Origin: Pseudomonas sp. PDM05
GTDB lineage: Bacteria; Pseudomonadota; Gammaproteobacteria; Pseudomonadales; Pseudomonadaceae
Assembly: GCF_014851685.1 (NCBI RefSeq)
Contig: NZ_JACVAC010000013.1
Coordinates: 62,001 to 126,000 of the forward strand
Direction of reading: 5' to 3'
DNA length: 64,000 nt
Shown here: in pieces, positions 7,815-16,582 of the stretch
Layout: the number at the start of each line of letters is the position of its first letter
Numbering within the stretch: the first letter of the stretch is position 1
The notes under the pieces: model-generated
What the model was told of the DNA's origin: nothing
Seen by the model: only the letters and a program-made list of their open reading frames with translations
Databases searched by the model: none
Made by a program: the position numbers and the translations under genes

Positions 7815-8849
7815 ATGAACGAGCCGATTCGTCTTACCCAGTACAGCCATGGCGCGGGTTGTGGCTGCAAGATTTCCCCCCAGGTCCTGGAGGTGATCCT
7901 CGCCGGCAGCGGCGCACAGAACCTCGATCCCAAGCTGTGGGTGGGCAACGCCTCGCGGGACGATGCGGCGGTGTACGCCATTGACGATGAACGCGGCGTA
8001 GTTTCCACCACTGACTTCTTCATGCCGATTGTCGATGACCCGTTCGATTTCGGTCGGATCGCGGCCACCAACGCCATCAGCGACATCTACGCGATGGGCG
8101 GCGACCCGTTGATGGCCATCGCCATCCTCGGCTGGCCCGTCAACGTGCTGGCGCCGGAGATTGCCCGCGAGGTGATTCGCGGCGGTCGTGCGGTGTGCGA
8201 CGACGCGGGTATTGCGCTGGCGGGTGGTCACTCCATTGACGCGCCGGAACCGATCTTCGGGCTAGCCGTAACCGGCATCGTGCAAAAGCGCCATATGAAG
8301 CGCAACGACACAGCCACCGTCGGCTGTCGCTTGTACCTCACCAAGCCCCTGGGCATCGGCATCCTGACCACCGCCGAAAAGAAGGGCAAGTTGCGTGAAG
8401 CGGATGTGGGCCTGGCCCGCGACTGGATGTGCACCCTCAACAAGCCTGGCAGCCGGTTTGGCAAGCTGGCAGGGGTCATGGCAATGACCGACGTCACTGG
8501 TTTCGGTCTTCTGGGGCACTTGGTGGAAATGGCGGACGGCAGTGGGGTAACGGCGCGTATTGAATACAGCAAAGTCCCACGCCTTGCCGGGATCGAGGAC
8601 TACCTGGATCAGGGCTGCATGCCAGGTGGCACCCTGCGTAACTTTGACAGTTACTCAAGCAAGCTCGGACGCCTGCAAGAGTTGCACAAGCGTGTGCTGT
8701 GCGACCCGCAGACCAGCGGCGGCCTGTTGATTGCCGTGACCCCTGACGGCGACGCCGACTTCCACGCGGTGGCCTGCGAACTGGGCCTGACCCTCGAGCC
8801 AATCGGCGTACTGGTCGAGCGACAGATCCACGCGGTAGAGGTGATGTGA
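7815..8849 (+). CDS. selD: Selenide, water dikinase SelD
   Basis: The product is 344 residues. SelD makes selenophosphate from selenide and ATP, the selenium donor for selenocysteine and selenouridine. The N-terminal loop HGAGCGCKI has the catalytic Cys16 and Lys19 (Cys rather than Sec). DDAAVYAIDD and STTDFFMPIVDDPFDFGRIAATNAISDIYAMGG supply the metal and ATP ligands; TDVTGFGLLGHL and DPQTSGGLL are family signatures. I chose the ATG at 7815, which begins the typical MNEPIRLTQYSHG and has GAGG upstream, over an in-frame extension. It overlaps selU by one base (TGATG), so the two are translationally coupled. Confidence 0.95.
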   Translation: MNEPIRLTQYSHGAGCGCKISPQVLEVILAGSGAQNLDPKLWVGNASRDDAAVYAIDDERGVVSTTDFFMPIVDDPFDFGRIAATNAISDIYAMGGDPLMAIAILGWPVNVLAPEIAREVIRGGRAVCDDAGIALAGGHSIDAPEPIFGLAVTGIVQKRHMKRNDTATVGCRLYLTKPLGIGILTTAEKKGKLREADVGLARDWMCTLNKPGSRFGKLAGVMAMTDVTGFGLLGHLVEMADGSGVTARIEYSKVPRLAGIEDYLDQGCMPGGTLRNFDSYSSKLGRLQELHKRVLCDPQTSGGLLIAVTPDGDADFHAVACELGLTLEPIGVLVERQIHAVEVM

Positions 8850-9952
8850 TGACAGGCGACATCACCGACTACCGCGACATCTTCCTCAGCGACCGACCGA
8901 TGATGGACACCCGCGCGCCGGTCGAGTTTGCCAAAGGCGCCTTCCCCGGCGTGGTCAACCTGCCGCTGATGAGCGACGACGAGCGCGAGCGGGTGGGCAC
9001 TTGCTACAAGCAGCGTGGCCAGCAGGCCGCCATTGTGCTGGGGCATGAGCTGGTATCCGGCGCGATCAAGGCGCAACGCATCGAGCGCTGGGCACAATTC
9101 GCCCAGGCTCACCCGGACGGCTACCTGTATTGCTTTCGTGGGGGCTTGCGTTCGCAGATTGTGCAGCAGTGGCTCAAGACCGAGGCAGGCATCGAGTACC
9201 CGCGTGTCGGCGGCGGCTACAAGGCGATGCGCACCTTCCTGTTTGAAACCGTCGAGCAGGCTGCGGCCCAGTGTGATTTCGTGTTGCTGGGCGGCATGAC
9301 CGGTACAGGCAAGACCGAGGTCCTTGGCCAATTGCATAACGCCCTGGACCTGGAAGGCCACGCCAACCATCGCGGTTCCAGTTTCGGCAAGCGTGCCACG
9401 GTGCAGCCCTCCAACATCGACTTCGAAAACCGCCTGGCCGTGGACCTGCTAAAAAAGCGCGCCGCCGGGATCGAGCAGTTCGTGGTCGAGGACGAAAGCC
9501 GCATGATCGGCAGTTGCGCCTTGCCGCTGGCGCTGCACAAGGGCATGCAGGCGTTTCCAATGGTGTGGTTGCAAGACAGTGTGCAAGGCCGGGTCGAACG
9601 CATCCTGCGTGACTACGTGGTAGAGCTGTGTGCCGAATTTATCGCGGTGTTTGGCGACGCGGGCCAGGCGCTGTTCGCCGAGCGCCTGACCCAGAGCCTG
9701 GGCAATATCCACAAGCGCCTGGGCGGTGAGCGCTTCCAGCGTTTGCACGGGATCTTGCAGGCGGCCCTGGCAGAACAGGCCCGCAGTGGTGCGGTGGACC
9801 TGCACCGCGCCTGGATCGAAGGGCTTTTGCGGGAATATTACGACCCGATGTACGCCTTCCAGCGTGAAAGCAAAGGCACCCGCATCGAGTTCATCGGGGA
9901 GCAGGGCGCCGTGGTCGAGTATTTGCGCGAGCGCGCGCGCGTCAGAGGATAA
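8849..9952 (+). CDS. selU: tRNA 2-selenouridine synthase SelU/MnmH
   Basis: The product is 367 residues. It replaces sulfur by selenium at the wobble 2-thiouridine of some tRNAs, using selenophosphate from SelD. The N-terminal rhodanese domain (about 1-130) has its active-site Cys95 in LYCFRGGLRS. A P-loop follows (GMTGTGKTE, about 149-157) with its ATPase-like domain. The ATG at 8849 overlaps the selD stop codon; an upstream in-frame GTG lies inside selD. Its 3' end overlaps the convergent permease gene by 11 bp. No selA, selB or tRNA-Sec is in this window, so only the selenouridine branch of selenium use is shown here. Confidence 0.95.
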   Translation: MTGDITDYRDIFLSDRPMMDTRAPVEFAKGAFPGVVNLPLMSDDERERVGTCYKQRGQQAAIVLGHELVSGAIKAQRIERWAQFAQAHPDGYLYCFRGGLRSQIVQQWLKTEAGIEYPRVGGGYKAMRTFLFETVEQAAAQCDFVLLGGMTGTGKTEVLGQLHNALDLEGHANHRGSSFGKRATVQPSNIDFENRLAVDLLKKRAAGIEQFVVEDESRMIGSCALPLALHKGMQAFPMVWLQDSVQGRVERILRDYVVELCAEFIAVFGDAGQALFAERLTQSLGNIHKRLGGERFQRLHGILQAALAEQARSGAVDLHRAWIEGLLREYYDPMYAFQRESKGTRIEFIGEQGAVVEYLRERARVRG

Positions 9953-10997
9953 GTGCGCCGATCAAACCACATACGACGCCCATCAGCATCGTCAGCCCGG
10001 CCACCGTCACCAGCACCCGTGTGTCGAAATCCTTACGCAGCATCAGCAGTGACGGCAGGCTGACGCTGGGCAGCGTCATCAGCAGCGCCACGGCCGGCCC
10101 GGTGCCCATGCCCAGGGTCATCATGGTTTGTACGATCGGGATCTCCGCGGCGGTAGGAATCACGAACAACGTGCCGACAATCGCCAGGGGAACCAGCCAC
10201 ACCAGGCTGTCAGCCATCGCGCCGTCCACATGGGGAAACAGCCATACCCGCGCTGCGCCGAGGATCAATACCGCCAGGATGTACACCGGGATGGTGCTCC
10301 AGAACAGCTGCCACAGGGTCCGCAGCCAGCGGCCCAGGAACGGCTGCGACTCGATCACGCTGGCTTCGGCCACGGCGTCCAGTGCCGCTGGCGGCACTTG
10401 TTCCGCACGGGCGATACGTTGCGCCACCAACGACACACCCACCACCAGTACGATACCCGCCACCAGTCGCAGCGCAGTAAATCCCCAGCCCAGCACAAAG
10501 CCCATGAACACCAGGGTGGCCGGGTTCAGCACCGGGTTGGCGATCCAGAACGCCAGCGCCGCGCCCACCGAGACCTGTTGGCGACGCATGCCGGCGGCCA
10601 CCGGTGCCGCGCAGCAACTGCACATCATGCCCGGCAGGGCGAACAACCCACCACGCAGGGTCGAACCCAGCCCGGCTTTGCCAAACAGGCGCAGCAGCCA
10701 ATCGCGGGGGATCAGGACTTGCAACAGGGAACCCAGGATCACCGCCAGCAAGGCCGCCTTCCAGATGGCCAGGAAGTACACCTGGGCGTAGGCCAGTGCC
10801 GCCGCCCATGGCGCACTGTGCTGATCGTTGAGAATCGAGGCGCCGATGCTGTGGTTGTCGGCGGCCACGAAGGCCTTGAGGTAGTAGGGCGACCACTTCA
10901 CATAATAAAGGCCGACGCAGGCAACCAGCACAAACAGCGCCGGCTTGCACCAGAAAGACCAGCCCCGTTGGGGCTGGGTGGATGTGGGATTGGGCAT
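9942..10997 (-). CDS. YraQ/UPF0718-type permease
   Basis: The product is 351 residues with about eight to ten membrane helices. The motif GMMCSCCAAPVAAGMRR, in the re-entrant region, and the repeats FWIANPVLNPATLVFMGFV and LFVIPTAAEIPIVQTMM match the permease family of PF03773 (DUF318), which includes the arsenic exporter ArsP and many uncharacterised members. The vicinal Cys pair suggests thiol or metal chemistry, but the substrate is unknown. It is alone on its strand and overlaps selU tail to tail. Confidence 0.8.
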   Translation of the reverse strand: MPNPTSTQPQRGWSFWCKPALFVLVACVGLYYVKWSPYYLKAFVAADNHSIGASILNDQHSAPWAAALAYAQVYFLAIWKAALLAVILGSLLQVLIPRDWLLRLFGKAGLGSTLRGGLFALPGMMCSCCAAPVAAGMRRQQVSVGAALAFWIANPVLNPATLVFMGFVLGWGFTALRLVAGIVLVVGVSLVAQRIARAEQVPPAALDAVAEASVIESQPFLGRWLRTLWQLFWSTIPVYILAVLILGAARVWLFPHVDGAMADSLVWLVPLAIVGTLFVIPTAAEIPIVQTMMTLGMGTGPAVALLMTLPSVSLPSLLMLRKDFDTRVLVTVAGLTMLMGVVCGLIGALIL

Positions 10998-11041
10998 GGG
11001 GAGGATCCGCAGGTGATTCGATAGCGGCGCATCATACGCTG

Positions 11042-11743
11042 TCAGCTATCGGCGCTCACCTGCGTCGGTTCCGGGCAGGATTCTTCGCCGTTGTTCAAGC
11101 CTTGCTTGTAGTTGCGGCTCAGCAGCGACGCCTTGCCGTTGTGCCAGGTCAAGGTCAGCACGTACAGGGTGTCGTAGTCGCTGCCGGACCAGTCGTCGGT
11201 GATGGTGTGTTTTTCGCCCGACGCTTCACTCGCCACCTTGTTGATCAACTCCGGTAGGTAGCCGTGGGACCAGGCGGTGTAGATGGTGGCGTTGTGGTAC
11301 TTGTCTTCCACCAGTTCATCGGCGAGGGCACTGGTGTCGTTTGCCGAAAACTTGATGTTCACCGGCAGGCCGAGTTTGATGGCGCTGGGACTGATGGTCA
11401 TCAGTGGGCGAATGTAGCTGTAGGAATTGTCGAACTCGCCTTCCTCGACATTGCGCGTCGGGTTGGCGGCGAACACAAAGTTGGCCTTGCCGAATTTTTC
11501 CGGCAATACCGTGGCGAGGTTCATCGCCCGGTTCAGGCCCTGGCAATTGAGCTGGCCCAGGCCGCCAGCGGGTTTTTCGCCGTGGCGCAGGAAGACCAGG
11601 GTTTGCACGCCGTCTACCTGCTCGGCACGGCTGGTGCGCGATTCCAGGGTCAGGCCGATGGCGCCACCGACCAGCAACAGCGGCAACATGATGTATGAAT
11701 AGCGTTTCAGGCGTAACGCAAGGCACGGAGGCTTGATTGTCAT
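11042..11743 (-). CDS. Histidine phosphatase family protein, membrane-anchored
   Basis: The product is 233 residues from the ATG at 11743. A basic N-terminus and hydrophobic segment (YSYIMLPLLLVGGAIGLTL) anchor or export it. The phosphatase core begins with TLVFLRHGEKPAGG (the RHG motif with the phospho-acceptor His) and a second His follows in AWSHGYLPELIN. The family removes or transfers phosphate from diverse substrates. The N-terminal hydrophobic segment implies that the active domain faces the periplasm. There is no good Shine-Dalgarno sequence, so the start is uncertain. It is divergent from the glutathione transferase gene. Confidence 0.72.
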   Translation of the reverse strand: MTIKPPCLALRLKRYSYIMLPLLLVGGAIGLTLESRTSRAEQVDGVQTLVFLRHGEKPAGGLGQLNCQGLNRAMNLATVLPEKFGKANFVFAANPTRNVEEGEFDNSYSYIRPLMTISPSAIKLGLPVNIKFSANDTSALADELVEDKYHNATIYTAWSHGYLPELINKVASEASGEKHTITDDWSGSDYDTLYVLTLTWHNGKASLLSRNYKQGLNNGEESCPEPTQVSADS

Positions 11744-11995
11744 TGGTCTGGAGTCTTCAGTGCATCGAGTGAGGGCGGACAAGCCCGGCCCCAGTGACGC
11801 CAAGGGCGTCCTGCGGTATTTCCTGTCGTTACAGCAAGGTGCCTCCATTCACCGTTCAAGCGCAGGTAAGAGTGCGCAAGGGCGCATTGGTTCGCCTGCG
11901 CGGGATAATAGCCAGCGCATGTTGCGCATTGATGACCCAAGCAGGACACCGGGAAGATGACTATCATGGGGGCTTTGCGCCCAGGGGATTTCCCG

Positions 11996-12694
11996 ATGAA
12001 CTCGCTTGCCAGCTTCCCGATTAATAGCAAATGGCCCGCTCAACACCCCGAACGCCTGCAACTGTACTCGCTGCCTACGCCCAACGGGGTAAAAGTCTCG
12101 ATCATGCTTGAGGAGTTGGGCCTGCCCTATGAGGCGCACAAGGTCAGCTTCGAGACCCAGGACCAGTTGTCCCCCGAGTTCATGTCCCTGAACCCCAACA
12201 ACAAGATCCCTGCGATCATCGACCCCGACGGCCCCGGCGGCCAGCCATTGGCGCTGTTCGAGTCCGGCGCGATCCTGATCTACCTGGCGGAAAAAACCAG
12301 CCAGTTGCTCTCCGAGGACCCGGCCACCCGCTATGAAACCCTGCAATGGCTGATGTTCCAGATGGGCGGCATCGGGCCGATGTTTGGCCAGTTGGGCTTC
12401 TTCAACAAGTTTGCCGGCAAGGCCTACGAGGACAAACGCCCGCGCGACCGCTACGCCGCCGAGTCCCGACGCTTGCTGGCGGTGCTGGAGCAGCGCCTGC
12501 TGGGCCGCACCTGGATCATGGGCGACGACTACAGCATCGCCGACATCGCGACCTTCCCATGGATCCGCAACCTGATCGGCTTCTACGAATCAGGCGACCT
12601 GGTGGGTATCGCCGACTTCCCTAACGTACTGCGCGCGCTGGACGGCTTTGTGGCCCGCCCGGCGGTGATCCGTGGCCTGAATATTCCGAGCTGA
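11996..12694 (+). CDS. Glutathione S-transferase, YghU/YfcG-like
   Basis: The product is 232 residues. The thioredoxin-like N-domain contains LYSLPTPNGVKVSIMLEELGLPYE, with NPNNKIPAI (the cis-Pro loop) and ESGAILIYLAEK (the Glu-Ser glutathione contact). The all-helical C-domain has DYSIADIATFPWI. The TPNGVKV active-site Asn/Thr loop is that of the disulfide-bond reductase group (YghU, YfcG), which act on glutathione disulfides. AGGGG lies 8 nt before the ATG at 11996; an in-frame ATG at 11957 would add 13 residues with poorer spacing. A phzF-like gene follows after 3 nt, so the two form an operon. Confidence 0.85.
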   Translation: MNSLASFPINSKWPAQHPERLQLYSLPTPNGVKVSIMLEELGLPYEAHKVSFETQDQLSPEFMSLNPNNKIPAIIDPDGPGGQPLALFESGAILIYLAEKTSQLLSEDPATRYETLQWLMFQMGGIGPMFGQLGFFNKFAGKAYEDKRPRDRYAAESRRLLAVLEQRLLGRTWIMGDDYSIADIATFPWIRNLIGFYESGDLVGIADFPNVLRALDGFVARPAVIRGLNIPS

Positions 12695-12697
12695 AGC

Positions 12698-13540
12698 ATG
12701 CCGATTTTCGATTTCAAACAACTGGATGTATTCAGCCACGTGCCCCTCAAGGGCAACCCGCTGGCTGTGGTGCTTGGCGCTGACAGCCTGACGGACCAGC
12801 AGATGGCCGATTTCGCCAATTGGACCAACCTCAGTGAAACCACGTTTTTGCTGACACCGCGTGATCCTCTCGCCGACTACCGGGTGCGAATTTTCACCAC
12901 CGTGCAGGAACTACCGTTCGCCGGCCACCCGACGTTGGGCACGTGCCATGCGTGGTTGCAAGCGGGCGGTGTACCCAAGGGCGAGGACATCGTCCAGGAG
13001 TGCGAGATCGGCTTGGTGCGTGTGCGTCGCCAAGGTGATGAGCTGGCGTTTATTGCTCCGCCGTTATTGCGTTGCGGTCCAGTGCAAGCGCCTGTGCTGC
13101 AGCGAGTGTGCCTGGGGTTGGGCTTGAGTCCCGAAGCCGTTGTGCGCAGTCAGTGGGTCGACAATGGTGCAGGGTGGCTGGCGTTGATGTTGGCCGATCG
13201 CGATCAAGTGCTGAGTTTGCAGCCGGACTATTCGCAGTTGCTCGGTCTGGCGGTGGGGGTGATCGCCCCCTGCGACCCGGTGCGCGACGACGTGGACACG
13301 CAGTTTGAAGTGCGCGGCTTTATCGCTGGAGACGGCGCCCCGGAAGACCCGGCCACCGGCAGCTTGAACGCCGGTATCGCCCAATGGCTGCTGGGCGAAG
13401 GCTTGGCGCCAGAGCGTTATGTGGTCAGTCAGGGCACGGCCCTCGGGCGTGCAGGGCGGATTCGCGTCGAACGCCAGGGCGATGACATCTGGGTCGGCGG
13501 TGCGGTCGCAGTGTGTATCGAGGGGCGTCTACAGCTCTAG
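12698..13540 (+). CDS. PhzF family isomerase-like protein
   Basis: The product is 280 residues. It has the diaminopimelate-epimerase-like fold in two halves. FSHVPLKGNPLAVV opens the family. The catalytic Glu is in NLSETTFLL. PFAGHPTLGTCHAWL and EDPATGSLNAGIAQWLLGEG are the phosphate/substrate loops. PhzF itself isomerises a phenazine precursor, but no other phenazine genes are here. Most stand-alone members are of unknown substrate. It is cotranscribed with the upstream glutathione transferase gene. Confidence 0.87.
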   Translation: MPIFDFKQLDVFSHVPLKGNPLAVVLGADSLTDQQMADFANWTNLSETTFLLTPRDPLADYRVRIFTTVQELPFAGHPTLGTCHAWLQAGGVPKGEDIVQECEIGLVRVRRQGDELAFIAPPLLRCGPVQAPVLQRVCLGLGLSPEAVVRSQWVDNGAGWLALMLADRDQVLSLQPDYSQLLGLAVGVIAPCDPVRDDVDTQFEVRGFIAGDGAPEDPATGSLNAGIAQWLLGEGLAPERYVVSQGTALGRAGRIRVERQGDDIWVGGAVAVCIEGRLQL

Positions 13541-13656
13541 ATCAATAAACTGTTACTGCCCGTGCAATACACTATTGGGTCGTCGGCGTTTGTGTTGCCC
13601 ATGCCGGTGGGCATAAGCTTTCGCCCCAAAGTCTTTAGCCATTTTTCAGGACCGCC

Positions 13657-14631
13657 ATGACCAGCCAGTTCCCCCAAGCTCGCCCACGCCGCCTGCGCCG
13701 CTCCCCGGAGCTGCGTGGCTTGTTCCAGGAAACCGAGTTCACCCTCAACGATCTGGTGCTGCCGATTTTCGTCGAAGAAGAAATCGACGACTTCGTGCCG
13801 ATCACCAGCATGCCCGGCGTGCAGCGTATCCCTGAGAAGAAACTGGCCGCCGAGATCGAGCGCTACGCCCGCGCCGGCATCAAGTCGGTGATGACCTTTG
13901 GCGTGTCCCACCACCTGGACGCCAGCGGCAGCGATACGTGGAAGGAACGTGGCCTGGTCTCGCGTATGTCCTCGATCATCAAGGACGCCGTGCCGGAAAT
14001 GATCGTGATGTCCGACACCTGTTTCTGCGAATACACCGACCACGGCCACTGCGGCGTGATGCACGGTGCCCACGTCGATAACGACGCGACCCTGGTCAAC
14101 CTCGGCAAACAAGCCGTCGCTGCCGCCCGTGCTGGCGCCGATGTGATCGCACCGTCGGCAGCGATGGACGGGCAGGTCCAGGCGATCCGTCGTGCCCTGG
14201 ATGACGCCGGTTTCACCCACATCCCGATCATGGCCTACTCGACCAAATTCGCCTCGGCCCTCTACGGCCCGTTCCGCGAAGCCGGCGGCAGTGCGCTCAA
14301 GGGCGACCGCAAAAGCTACCAGATGAACCCGATGAACCGCCGCGAAGCCGTGCGTGAGTCGCTGCTGGATGAACAGGAAGGCGCCGATGCGCTGATGGTC
14401 AAGCCGGCGGGGGCCTACCTCGACATCATCCGCGACATCCGCGAAGCCTCGCGCTTGCCGGTGGCGGCGTATCAGGTCAGTGGCGAGTACGCGATGATCA
14501 AGTTCGGTGCCCAGGCGGGGGCGATTGATGAAGCTCGCGTGGTGCGCGAAACCCTCGGTTCGATCAAGCGGGCCGGTGCGGATTTGATCTTCACCTACTT
14601 TGCGATGGACCTGGCCCTGGCCGGGATCTAA
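13657..14631 (+). CDS. hemB: Delta-aminolevulinate dehydratase HemB, zinc-type
   Basis: The product is 324 residues. It condenses two 5-aminolevulinate molecules to porphobilinogen in haem synthesis. The Schiff-base lysines are in YSTKFAS and MVKPAGAY. The metal loop is MSDTCFCEYTDHGHCGV, with three Cys and a His as in the enterobacterial zinc enzyme. The P. aeruginosa enzyme I recall instead has an Asp-rich, Cys-free magnesium loop. The gene may therefore be a second, zinc-type hemB alongside a magnesium-type copy elsewhere; that is inference. It is monocistronic with a REPIN downstream. Confidence 0.93.
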   Translation: MTSQFPQARPRRLRRSPELRGLFQETEFTLNDLVLPIFVEEEIDDFVPITSMPGVQRIPEKKLAAEIERYARAGIKSVMTFGVSHHLDASGSDTWKERGLVSRMSSIIKDAVPEMIVMSDTCFCEYTDHGHCGVMHGAHVDNDATLVNLGKQAVAAARAGADVIAPSAAMDGQVQAIRRALDDAGFTHIPIMAYSTKFASALYGPFREAGGSALKGDRKSYQMNPMNRREAVRESLLDEQEGADALMVKPAGAYLDIIRDIREASRLPVAAYQVSGEYAMIKFGAQAGAIDEARVVRETLGSIKRAGADLIFTYFAMDLALAGI

Positions 14632-14634
14632 AAA

Positions 14635-14724
14635 TGTGGGAGCGGGCTTGCTCGCGAAAGCAGTGGTTCAGTAAAAGATCTAGTGACTGACACTCCGCTT
14701 TCGCGAGCAAGCCCGCTCCCACAT
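14635..14724. repeat. REPIN between hemB and the LysE-type gene
   Basis: TGTGGGAGCGGGCTTGCTCG and its reverse complement face each other across about 50 bp. It lies between two convergent genes, 4 bp after the hemB stop and 17 bp from the next. Confidence 0.88.
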
Positions 14725-14740
14725 TGTTTTGTGTTGCCTA

Positions 14741-15355
14741 TCAGCGCTGCGCAAACGCCAGATTCAACCCCAACCCCGCAAAGGCCGCCGCAAAACTGCG
14801 ACGCAGCCAGTTCTGCACCCGTGGCGATTCGATCACCGCGCGCCGAAAGACATTGGCCAGCAGGCCATACGCCACGAACACCGCAAATGTCATCGCCATG
14901 AACACGCCGCTCAGTACCAGCAGTTGCACGCTAGGCGAAGTGCTGCCCGGCGCGACGAACTGCGGCAAAAAGGCCAGGAAGAAAATGGTCAGCTTCGGAT
15001 TCAGAATGTTCATCAAGAAGGCGCGCAGCATCAGGCTGCGCGCACTCGCGACCGTGGGCGTGTCACTGACGGCAAACGCCGAGCGATCCCGCCAGGTGGC
15101 ATAGGCCACATACAGCAGGTAGGCGACGCCGGCATACTTGAGCATGTCGAACGCCAGGGCACTGGTGTGCAGCAGGGCGGACAGGCCGAGAATCGAGGCC
15201 AGCAGGTGCGGGATGATCCCGGCGGTGCAGCCCAGCGCTGCGAACATGCTGGCGCGTTTGCCGGCGGTGAGGCCGGTGGATACGGTAAAAATCACCCCGG
15301 TGCCGGGAATCAGCACCACAATCAGGCACGTGACGAGGAAGTTCAGGCTGAGCAT
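14741..15355 (-). CDS. LysE family amino acid exporter
   Basis: The product is 204 residues with about six membrane helices. It shows the family features FLVTCLIVVLIPGTGVIFTVSTGLTAGKRA near the start and FLMNILNPKLTIFFLAFLPQFV in the middle. LysE/RhtB proteins export amino acids or homoserine lactone-like compounds by proton exchange; the substrate is not evident. AAGGAG lies about 10 nt before the ATG at 15355; an in-frame TTG 9 nt upstream is too close to it. Confidence 0.85.
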   Translation of the reverse strand: MLSLNFLVTCLIVVLIPGTGVIFTVSTGLTAGKRASMFAALGCTAGIIPHLLASILGLSALLHTSALAFDMLKYAGVAYLLYVAYATWRDRSAFAVSDTPTVASARSLMLRAFLMNILNPKLTIFFLAFLPQFVAPGSTSPSVQLLVLSGVFMAMTFAVFVAYGLLANVFRRAVIESPRVQNWLRRSFAAAFAGLGLNLAFAQR

Positions 15356-15496
15356 GGCATTCAAACTCCTTGTAGGAATGGTCGATGACAGATCCTGTCA
15401 CGATAGGCGCCGGTTGGCGAGCGCGTCCGTTTCGCGAACCCTGGTTACACTTGCCGGTCGATATACCCGGTCCCGCCGTTATTCAAGGAAGCGCCC

Positions 15497-16582
15497 ATGT
15501 CCCTAAGCCGCCTGATCCTGTGCCTCATCCCGTTGCTGGTGCTGGCCGGTTGTTCCACCTCGCGCGGCCCGCAACAGCCGGCGCGTAGCGAAGCCGAGGT
15601 GAAGGCGCAGATTGTGCGCTTGTTGCCTGCACAACTCGCGGACCGCAACGGTTGGGCCCAGGACATCTACACCGCCTTCGACACCCAGAAGATCTACCCG
15701 AGCACCGAGAACATCTGCGCCGTACTGGCAGTGACCGAGCAGGAGTCCACCTATCAGGTCGACCCGCCTGTGCCGAACATGGGCAAGATCGCTGGGGATG
15801 AAATCCTGCGGCGTGCCGGAAAAGTCCATGTGCCGGCCTTTGTGGTACGCAGCGCCTTGCAGTTGCGCTCGCCCACCGGCAAGTCCTACGCCGACCGCCT
15901 GAATGCCGCACGCACAGAGAAGGACCTCAGCGGCATCTTTGACGATTTCATCAGCATGGTGCCCCTTGGCAACACCTTGTTTGGTGGCTTCAACCCGGTG
16001 CATACCGCCGGTCCCATGCAAGTCAGCATCGACTTTGCACAGAAACAGGCGCGGGGTTATCCCTACACGGTTGACGGCACGATCCGACGCGAAGTCTTCA
16101 CCAGGCGCGGTGGCATGTACTTTGGCATTGCCCATCTGCTCGGCTACCCGGTGAACTACGACCAGCCGCTGTACCGCTTCGCCGACTTCAACGCGGGGTG
16201 GTACGCCAGCCGCAACGCGGCATTCCAGGCGGCGCTCAGCCGCGTCTCTGGCACCGAACTGGCGTTGGATGGGGATTTGATCCGCTACGGTTCATTGCTG
16301 CCCGGCACCACCGAGCTGGCGGTGCGTTCACTGGGCGCGAAGCTGGACATGCGTAACCCGAGCATCCGCAGCCAGTTGGAGCAGGGTGAGCAGTTGGACT
16401 TTGAAGACACCACCCTCTACAAGCGCGTTTTCGCGCTGGCAGACAAGGCTGCCGGCAAGCCGATGCCACGGGCGATCCTGCCGGGCATCGTGCTCAAGAG
16501 TCCGAAGATCACCCGCAACCTGACCACCGCGTGGTTCGCCAAGCGCGTGGATGAGCGCTATCAGCGTTGCATGCAGCGCTGA
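15497..16582 (+). CDS. DUF1615 lipoprotein
   Basis: The product is 361 residues. The signal peptide ends in the lipobox VLAGC (Cys 19). The rest (about 35-360) matches DUF1615, with conserved stretches ICAVLAVTEQESTYQVDPPVPNMG, HTAGPMQVSIDFAQ, and RFADFNAGWYASRNAAFQ. The EQES followed by GPMQV and DFNAGWYASRNAAFQ recalls the soluble lytic transglycosylase (goose-type lysozyme) layout, so a peptidoglycan-cleaving role is possible but unproven. CAAGGAAG precedes the ATG. The stop codon abuts that of the convergent DUF4349 gene with no gap. Confidence 0.8.
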   Translation: MSLSRLILCLIPLLVLAGCSTSRGPQQPARSEAEVKAQIVRLLPAQLADRNGWAQDIYTAFDTQKIYPSTENICAVLAVTEQESTYQVDPPVPNMGKIAGDEILRRAGKVHVPAFVVRSALQLRSPTGKSYADRLNAARTEKDLSGIFDDFISMVPLGNTLFGGFNPVHTAGPMQVSIDFAQKQARGYPYTVDGTIRREVFTRRGGMYFGIAHLLGYPVNYDQPLYRFADFNAGWYASRNAAFQAALSRVSGTELALDGDLIRYGSLLPGTTELAVRSLGAKLDMRNPSIRSQLEQGEQLDFEDTTLYKRVFALADKAAGKPMPRAILPGIVLKSPKITRNLTTAWFAKRVDERYQRCMQR

